A model generated the notes under the pieces. That model worked only from the letters and a program-made list of their open reading frames with translations. It was not told where the DNA came from and made no database searches. A stretch of DNA of 64,000 nt. It comes from Sabulibacter ruber. GTDB lineage: Bacteria > Bacteroidota > Bacteroidia > Cytophagales > Hymenobacteraceae. The position numbers and the translations under genes are program-made. This document shows, in pieces, positions 59,249 through 64,000 of this stretch (its first letter is position 1; each line of letters begins with the position of its first letter). The stretch is taken from NCBI RefSeq assembly GCF_017355955.1, contig NZ_JAFFID010000001.1, positions 186,001 to 250,000 on the forward strand, read 5' to 3'.

Positions 59249-60334
59249 TTAACTAACTACTAAATGGTTATGTAGTTGCTCCTGCCAGGCGTCCATGCCG
59301 CCTTTCATGCTGTAAACCTCGGCCCCAGCGTCTTTGTCCAGCAGCATCTGCGCAACTTTCAGGCTACGGCCTCCTTTCTGGCAAATGGTGACAATGGGTA
59401 AATGCGTGGGCATCTGGTCTACCTGGTGCTCAAACATGGACAGGGGCGTCAGCAAGGCTTTTTGTAAATGCCCCGCTACGTATTCGTTTTCTTCCCGCAC
59501 ATCCAGCAGCAAAAGCTTTTTGCCCTGGTTCATCCATTCCATCAACTCAGAAGGGTCAATTTCGGGCACGGTGGTGCAGGACGCTACCGCGTAAGAAGCT
59601 TGCAGGCGCTGAATGCGCTGGTTTTCTGGTTTGGCTTTCAGTTTGATTTTGTGTTGGGACTGGTTCAGGAAATCCAGCATGAGCAGGTAACCTGACAGCG
59701 ATTTGCCTACGCCGGTAATCACCTTCACGGCTTCCAGGGCTTGCTGGCAGCCCACCAAACCTGGCACCACGCCCAGTACGCCGGCAGTGTTGCAATCCGG
59801 GATTTCCTCTGCTGAGGGTGGGTTGGGGTACAGGCAGCGGTAGGTAGGCCCATCTTCAAAATTGAAGACGCTTACCTGCCCTTCGTACTGGTGCAGGGCC
59901 CCATATACGAAAGGTTTGCCCAGTAAAACACACGCATCATTGATCAGGTACCGGGCTTCAAAATTATCGGTGGCATCTACCACCAGGTCATATTCCTTGA
60001 TGATCTCCAGTGCGTTCTGCAGGGTTAAATGGGTTTGATAGGGTACCAGTTGAATGGCCGGATTTAGCTGCGCGAGCTTCTGGGTTGCCACTTCCACCTT
60101 AGGTTTGCCCACTTCCGGGGTACTGTAGAGCACCTGCCGGTGCAGGTTGGTGAGGCTGATCAGGTCGCCGTCCACCAAACCCAACGTACCCACGCCCATT
60201 CCGGCCAGGTACTGCAAAACAGGCACCCCCAGGCCGCCGGCACCTACCACCAGCACTTTGGCGTTTTGGAGCTTCTTTTGGGATTCTGGCCCGAAACTAG
60301 AAAGCTGAAGTTGCCGGCTATAGCGGTTGTCCAT
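59249..60334 (-). CDS. moeB: Molybdopterin-synthase adenylyltransferase MoeB with C-terminal rhodanese domain
   Basis: 361 residues from the ATG at 60334, which overlaps the end of mobA by 17 bp; a longer reading to 60400 is rejected. The E1-like ATP site is 'VLVVGAGGLGVPVLQYLA' (GAGGLG, residues 31-36) and the candidate adenylation/thioester cysteine is C181 ('CNTAGVLG'). From about residue 255 a rhodanese domain follows with active-site C319 ('TICQKGGRS'). The zinc-binding CxxC pairs of E. coli MoeB are not seen. It activates the C-terminus of MoaD and the rhodanese supplies sulfur. The closely related ThiF role is less likely because of the neighbours. Confidence 0.9.
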   Translation of the reverse strand: MDNRYSRQLQLSSFGPESQKKLQNAKVLVVGAGGLGVPVLQYLAGMGVGTLGLVDGDLISLTNLHRQVLYSTPEVGKPKVEVATQKLAQLNPAIQLVPYQTHLTLQNALEIIKEYDLVVDATDNFEARYLINDACVLLGKPFVYGALHQYEGQVSVFNFEDGPTYRCLYPNPPSAEEIPDCNTAGVLGVVPGLVGCQQALEAVKVITGVGKSLSGYLLMLDFLNQSQHKIKLKAKPENQRIQRLQASYAVASCTTVPEIDPSELMEWMNQGKKLLLLDVREENEYVAGHLQKALLTPLSMFEHQVDQMPTHLPIVTICQKGGRSLKVAQMLLDKDAGAEVYSMKGGMDAWQEQLHNHLVVS

Positions 60335-60920
60335 GGCGAAGTTTTTGGGTGATGTAGGCGTATTCGTCGGGGCTGTTGGCATTGTAGAGCTCCTCGTCAT
60401 CCGCCGGGTGAATGAGTTTGATGTTTGTATTCAGCAGGAACTTGCGCGGACAGGTTTTACCGGTTTGGGTAAAGGCCAGCGCCGGTTCATAGGCCTGAGG
60501 CTCCCAGATGGCCAGCAGCGGTTCCGGCAGGTCAGAGCCGTTCTGGGCGTAGGCGGTGGCAACTTTGCAGGGATCTCGTTCTGTGACCAGCTTTTCCAGG
60601 GTATTTGGGGTTACCAGCGGCAAATCGCAGGCTACTACCAGCCAGGCAGCGGTGGGGTGTTGCCGCAGGGCACTTAAGATCCCGTTCATGGGGCCGCGCA
60701 GGTCATGAGTATCTACCAGGTAATTGATGTCCTTCTCCACTTCGTTTTCCTGGCCCGGTCTAACGCTCAGGTACACCCTGGAGCAAAATGGTTGAAGCAA
60801 CTGGTACAGGTGCTGCCGCTGCGAGATGCCGTAATAGGGAATGAGGCCTTTGTCCTTCCCCATGCGCGAGCTCTGGCCCCCGCTCAGTACCAACCCGAAT
60901 ATTTCCTGATCAGGCTGCAT
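60318..60920 (-). CDS. mobA: Molybdenum cofactor guanylyltransferase MobA
   Basis: A 200-residue nucleotidyltransferase. The GTP site 'LVLSGGQSSRMGKDKGLIPY' (residues 10-29) and 'VVACDLPLVTP' (metal-binding Asp) are typical of MobA, which attaches GMP to Moco to give the guanine dinucleotide form. Some MobA-like proteins use CTP or ATP for other hydroxylases; the neighbouring xanthine-dehydrogenase-type gene would favour such a variant, but this cannot be decided here. It overlaps moaC by 11 bp and moeB by 17 bp, so translation is coupled. Confidence 0.88.
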   Translation of the reverse strand: MQPDQEIFGLVLSGGQSSRMGKDKGLIPYYGISQRQHLYQLLQPFCSRVYLSVRPGQENEVEKDINYLVDTHDLRGPMNGILSALRQHPTAAWLVVACDLPLVTPNTLEKLVTERDPCKVATAYAQNGSDLPEPLLAIWEPQAYEPALAFTQTGKTCPRKFLLNTNIKLIHPADDEELYNANSPDEYAYITQKLRHGQPL

Positions 60921-61386
60921 GGATGTCTGATTTACCGCCGGTTTTCTGAATCAGCCTGATATCGGTGAGCTGGATGTCATGGCTCAGGGCTTTGCACATA
61001 TCGTACACGCACAGCGCCGCGGCCGAGACGCCGGTCAAAGCTTCCATTTCCACGCCGGTTTTGCCTTCGCAGCGCACCAGGCAGGTAACCTTCAAGGAGT
61101 AGTTTTCTGCTGGTTCAATCTCCACTTTACAGGTAGACAAAGCCAATGGGTGGCAAAGCGGAATGATATCAGAAGTTTTCTTGGCCGCCATCACACCGGC
61201 AATGATGGCCGTCTGGATCACGCCGCCTTTTTTGGTCAGGAAATTCTGCCCGGATAGCTGCTCAAACACCACCTCCGGAAAACGAACTTTGCCCTCAGCC
61301 ACCGCCGTGCGCACGGTCACCTTTTTAGGAGACACATCTACCATGCCTGGCAGCCCGTTTTCATCTATATGTGAAAGTGAACTCAT
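60910..61386 (-). CDS. moaC: Cyclic pyranopterin monophosphate synthase MoaC
   Basis: 158 residues from the ATG at 61386; a TTG six codons upstream is less likely. The sequence carries the family's conserved regions: 'GMVDVSPKKVTVRTAVAEG', 'TAIIAGVMAAKKTSDIIPLC', 'HPLALSTCKVEIEP', and 'GKTGVEMEALTGVSAAALC'. MoaC converts the MoaA product to cyclic pyranopterin monophosphate, the first intermediate of Moco synthesis. It lies directly after moaA in the operon, with a degenerate 36-nt-class hairpin in the 78-bp gap. Confidence 0.96.
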   Translation of the reverse strand: MSSLSHIDENGLPGMVDVSPKKVTVRTAVAEGKVRFPEVVFEQLSGQNFLTKKGGVIQTAIIAGVMAAKKTSDIIPLCHPLALSTCKVEIEPAENYSLKVTCLVRCEGKTGVEMEALTGVSAAALCVYDMCKALSHDIQLTDIRLIQKTGGKSDIHAA

Positions 61387-61407
61387 GTAATTACGTAAAT
61401 GCAAGGT

Positions 61408-61443
61408 GTTTATAGCGTAGTTTTGGGAAACCAGGCCTAAAAC
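61408..61443. repeat. 36-nt hairpin repeat (copy 18)
   Basis: GTTTATAGCGTAGTTTT and GGAAACCAGGCCTAAAAC have the family ends and exact length and partial pairing. It lies between moaA and moaC in the operon, so it would be inside the transcript. Confidence 0.55.
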
Positions 61444-61464
61444 AAATTTTGGTTACTCTTCAGA

Positions 61465-62451
61465 TCAGCCGCCCAGCAGTGACATGGAGGCGTGCCGGGC
61501 ATGGCTGGCTTCGGCCGCGAAACCGTCTTTCTCGCGCTGGCTTACCGCGTCCAGGATTTCCTGCTCTAGTTGTTCCTGGGTAAAGCCCAGCCGCAGCAGA
61601 TCGCGCAGGTTGGTAGCCGGAGGTCCGTACAGACAGGTGCGCAACTCGCCGGTGGCCCCCAACCGGATGCGGTTACAGGTACCGCAGAAGGTCCTGCTGA
61701 ACGATGGAATGATCCCGAACGTGCCTTCATAGCCCGGCACCCGGTAGTTCACCGAGGTAGAGGAAGGGGCACTGGGCAGTTGCTCCAGCACGGGGTAATG
61801 GGCGTTAAGGTGCGCGTAAATCTCACGGTAGCTCCACTGCGGCCTCTGGAAGTTCTCGGTGCCGTTGAAAGGCATTTCCTCCAGGAAGCGTACGGCCAAA
61901 GGGTATTCCTTGGTAAGCTCCACAAAGGGCACCAGGTCCTGGATGTTCTTGCCCTCGGCCACCACACAGTTGAGTTTCACCTCAAACCCGCTTTCCAGCA
62001 ACTGGAAAATACAGGCGTACACCGCCTCAAAGCTGTCGCGGCGGGTGATCTGGTGGAATCGCTCGCGGTCCAGCGAATCAAGGCTGATGTTGATTTTCCG
62101 GATGCCGATTTCCTTCAGCGCCTGTATGTGCTTCTTTGACAGCGTGCCGTTGGTGGTAATGGTGATTTCCTCCAGCCCCGGTATCTGGCTTAGTTTTCGT
62201 AAAAAAGGGATAATCCCGGCCCGTACAAACGGCTCGCCGCCCGTAATCCTGATCTTGTTCACGCCAAGGCTGCAAAAGAGCGCCGAGAGCTGGTACAGTT
62301 CCTCAAACGACAACAGTTCCTGGCGCGCGGCAAAATCCATTCCTTCCTCTGGCATGCAGTAATAGCACCGGAAGTTGCACCGGTCAGTGACCGAGAGCCG
62401 CAGGTACGTCAATTGCCGGCCGTATTTATCTATCAACAAGGGTTTGCTCAT
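61465..62451 (-). CDS. moaA: GTP 3',8-cyclase MoaA (radical SAM)
   Basis: A 328-residue radical SAM enzyme that rearranges GTP to the first Moco precursor. The SAM cluster is bound by C25, C29 and C32 ('CNFRCYYC'). The second, substrate-binding 4Fe-4S cluster is bound by C256, C259 and C273 ('FCGTCNRIRL', 'TCLYG'). The essential C-terminal 'GG' (residues 327-328) is present. It is cytoplasmic and needs the partner MoaC, encoded next. Spacing to moaE is 8 bp, so they are co-transcribed. Confidence 0.97.
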   Translation of the reverse strand: MSKPLLIDKYGRQLTYLRLSVTDRCNFRCYYCMPEEGMDFAARQELLSFEELYQLSALFCSLGVNKIRITGGEPFVRAGIIPFLRKLSQIPGLEEITITTNGTLSKKHIQALKEIGIRKINISLDSLDRERFHQITRRDSFEAVYACIFQLLESGFEVKLNCVVAEGKNIQDLVPFVELTKEYPLAVRFLEEMPFNGTENFQRPQWSYREIYAHLNAHYPVLEQLPSAPSSTSVNYRVPGYEGTFGIIPSFSRTFCGTCNRIRLGATGELRTCLYGPPATNLRDLLRLGFTQEQLEQEILDAVSQREKDGFAAEASHARHASMSLLGG

Positions 62452-62459
62452 GGTTGGAA

Positions 62460-62870
62460 TTAGGGGTGGGCATTAACCCAAACGCTGTTGTCCTGGTAAT
62501 ATTCTTTCTTCCAGATGGGAACGGTTTTCTTCAGCTCGTCAATCAGGAACCGGCAGGCGGTAAATGCGGCATCACGGTGCGCTGAGGCCACGCCAATGAT
62601 CACCACCGGCTCGCCCACCAGTTTCTCGCCCACGGCGTGCAGCATCACCAGTTTCTCAATGGGCCACTGTTGTTGGGCCGCCTCGGCTATTTTCTGCATT
62701 TCCTTCAGGGCCATGGGCGCGTAGGCCTCAAAGACCAGTTTCGTTACTTCCTTGCCCTGGGCGTGGTCCCGGACGGTACCGATGAAAATATCAATGCCGC
62801 CAGCGCTGGGAGATTGCAGGTAATGGTAGGCTTCTGTGACATCAACCTCTTCAACTAGTTTAATCAGCAT
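62460..62870 (-). CDS. moaE: Molybdopterin synthase catalytic subunit MoaE
   Basis: 136 residues from the ATG at 62870, chosen because the upstream GTG would nearly overlap moaD and adds unrelated residues. Conserved segments are 'GGIDIFIGTVRDHAQGKEV', 'LEFEAY'-like 'LVFEAYAPMALKEM', 'VMLHAVGEKLVGE' and 'HRDAAFTACRFLIDELKKTVPIWKKE' (read in parts), which hold the basic residues of the active site. MoaE with thiocarboxylated MoaD turns cyclic pyranopterin into molybdopterin. The gene starts 10 bp after moaD ends. Confidence 0.95.
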   Translation of the reverse strand: MLIKLVEEVDVTEAYHYLQSPSAGGIDIFIGTVRDHAQGKEVTKLVFEAYAPMALKEMQKIAEAAQQQWPIEKLVMLHAVGEKLVGEPVVIIGVASAHRDAAFTACRFLIDELKKTVPIWKKEYYQDNSVWVNAHP

Positions 62871-62880
62871 GGTGTAAAAA

Positions 62881-63120
62881 TTAACCTCCACTCACGGGCG
62901 GAATCAGCGCCACTTCCTGCCCGGGTTGTAAGGGTTGATCATCATCGGCATACTCGCTGTCTACGGCAACGGCCAGCGAACTAAGTTTACCCATTGCCGG
63001 GTATTGGCCCGCCAGCCAAGCTTTCAGTTGGCCCACCGTCTGGATTGTTTCCTCAGGTTTTATTTTCAAGGTGCCGCTCCCCACTATCTCTCTTGTGATC
63101 CCAAACAGCAGGATTTCCAT
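62881..63120 (-). CDS. moaD: Molybdopterin synthase sulfur-carrier subunit MoaD
   Basis: 79 residues from the ATG at 63120 (a TTG 6 bp upstream is possible). The beta-grasp (ubiquitin-like) fold is indicated by the length and by the C-terminal 'VALIPPVSGG', where the terminal Gly-Gly is adenylated by MoeB and then thiocarboxylated. It is the first gene of the Moco operon and lies just after the promoter region with a 17-bp direct repeat. Confidence 0.93.
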   Translation of the reverse strand: MEILLFGITREIVGSGTLKIKPEETIQTVGQLKAWLAGQYPAMGKLSSLAVAVDSEYADDDQPLQPGQEVALIPPVSGG

Positions 63121-63201
63121 ATTCAATACTCTAAAATGTTCCGGCCAAGCCGCTCATGCAGGCAGTCCGGTGCTAAAACTACTTCTCTTTTTCCCTTGAA
63201 C

Positions 63202-63254
63202 CAAAAGTAAGGTCAATTGAATGAACAACTCTGTAGAAGTAAGGTCAATTGAAT
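63202..63254 (-). promoter_or_regulatory. Moco operon promoter region with a 17-bp direct repeat
   Basis: AGTAAGGTCAATTGAAT occurs at 63206-63222 and again at 63238-63254, 32 bp apart, about three helical turns. On the minus strand the nearer copy runs into TACTTTTG (63209-63202), an exact TAnnTTTG -7 box, 82 bp before the moaD ATG. This is the layout of a regulator site overlapping a promoter. No known regulator can be named. Confidence 0.6.
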
Positions 63255-63459
63255 TTACGGATTATATAAAGAATTGAGAAAATTAGCACCGGAAGCCTGG
63301 TTCATGCACCTACGGAAAAGCAGGGTTGGTGTTGCTTTAGGGTTACTTGGTTAGATGAAGCTTTAGTATGCTTAGATTCAGGTAAATTGATAAAGGCTAA
63401 TTAGTTATCATTTAATGTTTTCTTATTCAACTTACAAGCATCTGAAAGGGAAAGAACCC

Positions 63460-63495
63460 GTTTCTCTGCTGCTTTTTATAAAACAGCAGAGAAAC
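63460..63495. repeat. 36-nt hairpin repeat (copy 19)
   Basis: GTTTCTCTGCTG and CAGCAGAGAAAC pair perfectly; with outer bases the stem is 16 bp (63456-63471/63484-63499). It lies 7 bp past the stop of the molybdenum hydroxylase gene. On the minus strand no clear T-run follows. Confidence 0.85.
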
Positions 63496-63505
63496 GGGTA
63501 AAGAG

Positions 63506-64000
63506 TTACATAAGCATGTCCAAGGTGATGGGAAGTCTTCTGATCCGTTTGCCGGTAGCATGAAAGACCGCATTGGCAATGGCCGGGGCCACGCTCACAA
63601 TCCCGATTTCACCTAATCCTTTAGCGCCCAGGGGATTCACTATTTCGTCCTTCTCCTCCACAAAGATGACATCGGTCTCAGGAATGTCGGCGTTCACGGG
63701 CAGGTGGTATTTGTCCAGGTCATGGTTGATGAAGCGGCCCAGGTGGTTGTCCATGACCGTGTGTTCCTCTAAAGCGCACCCAATGCCCCAGACGGTACCG
63801 CCCAGAATCTGACTTCGGGCCGTTTTGGGGTTGATGATTTTACCTCCCGCAATGGCACTCACCAGCCGGGTAACCTTCACGGTTCCCAGATCTTCGTCTA
63901 CCTGCACTTCGGCAAAGGTAGCTGAATGAGAGTAGCTGGAGTATTTCTGTTGCTCTTTGGCGGGTTTGGCAGACACTTCCGCTTCTAATGGTTTTCCTTC
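63506..64000 (-). CDS. Xanthine dehydrogenase-family molybdopterin-binding subunit, C-terminal end (runs off the window)
   Basis: 165 in-frame residues to the stop codon; the gene continues beyond base 64000. The visible end carries the family's C-terminal features: 'FAEVQVDEDLGTVKVTRLV', 'IINPKTARSQILGGTVWGIG', 'EKDEIVNPLGAKGLGEIG' (with the active-site glutamate region 'GLGEIG') and 'SVAPAIANAVFHATGKRIRRLP'. This is the large Moco-binding subunit of the aldehyde oxidase/xanthine dehydrogenase superfamily (YagR-like). Its position directly upstream of the Moco operon suggests that it is the enzyme served by it. The substrate is unknown. Confidence 0.88.
   Translation of the reverse strand, partial: EGKPLEAEVSAKPAKEQQKYSSYSHSATFAEVQVDEDLGTVKVTRLVSAIAGGKIINPKTARSQILGGTVWGIGCALEEHTVMDNHLGRFINHDLDKYHLPVNADIPETDVIFVEEKDEIVNPLGAKGLGEIGIVSVAPAIANAVFHATGKRIRRLPITLDMLM

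Larger units (their letters stand above)
63121..63505. other. 385-bp control region upstream of the Moco operon
   Basis: It lies between the 3' end of the molybdenum hydroxylase gene and moaD, both on the minus strand. It contains the hydroxylase gene's hairpin (63460-63495), a direct repeat and a likely promoter. No gene is supported. Confidence 0.6.

Noticed and set aside
4430..63495. The 36-nt GTTT...AAAC elements as solitary CRISPR repeats
   Set aside because: Length and ends resemble CRISPR repeats, but copies are single, tens of variants differ in the stem, there are no spacers or tandem arrays, and no cas gene is present.

Overview
The window looks like a chromosomal stretch of a Bacteroidota bacterium of the order Cytophagales, most like Hymenobacteraceae (Rufibacter/Pontibacter relatives). 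This is inferred from gene content: an S46 dipeptidyl-peptidase, a TonB receptor with an N-terminal carboxypeptidase-like domain, a secreted protein with a type IX secretion sorting domain, DUF2911, DUF4331 and DUF3667 families, few Shine-Dalgarno sites and a GC content in the low-to-mid 50s by eye. I see no rRNA, tRNA, CRISPR array, phage or insertion sequence.

Layout. 1-9.5 kb: end of a TPR protein, a dienoyl-CoA-reductase-like SDR with an SRPBCC partner, an S46 peptidase, DUF1232, DinB and PhoH proteins, and a tandem pair of exported MORN/YwqK-like proteins. 9.6-13.1 kb: citrate synthase and a GapN-like aldehyde dehydrogenase. 13.6-22.4 kb: a trehalose/malto-oligosaccharide cluster (GlgX/TreX, TreZ, and one protein that joins TreY to MalQ), split by a 0.6-kb non-coding stretch packed with palindromes. 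22.5-26.4 kb: DUF2911, a quinone-reductase-like protein, a beta-lactamase-fold hydrolase and an AraC regulator. 26.6-32.4 kb: a DUF4331-TPR-TonB receptor operon. 33-49.7 kb: housekeeping and accessory genes, a decayed DUF3667 pseudogene, a PAS-LuxR regulator, MsrA, a TreS-like GH13 enzyme, a photolyase, two 2H phosphoesterases, an orphan HNH protein and a possible membrane terpene cyclase. 49.8-56 kb: a second TreZ, an alpha-glucosidase and two aldo/keto reductases. 57.2-64 kb: a complete molybdenum-cofactor operon (moaD-moaE-moaA-moaC-mobA-moeB-tauE/safE-moeA), upstream of which lies the 3' end of a molybdenum hydroxylase gene.

How the parts fit. TreX debranches glycogen, TreY converts the chain end to a trehalosyl unit, TreZ releases trehalose and MalQ re-extends short chains; a TreS-like enzyme and an alpha-glucosidase can turn over maltose and trehalose. 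The Moco operon would supply the adjacent xanthine-dehydrogenase-type enzyme.

Most unusual signal. A family of solitary hairpins is scattered between genes (19 copies listed) and apparently inside three genes. Nearly all have a core of exactly 36 nt with GTTTY...RAAAC-like ends. Stems differ in sequence between copies but stay paired, which suggests selection on the structure. Other points of interest are the palindrome cluster at 17.6-18.1 kb, two NarL-like 7-2-7 palindromes, a direct repeat in the Moco promoter region, and a GapN-like enzyme with glycine at the position of the usual catalytic glutamate.
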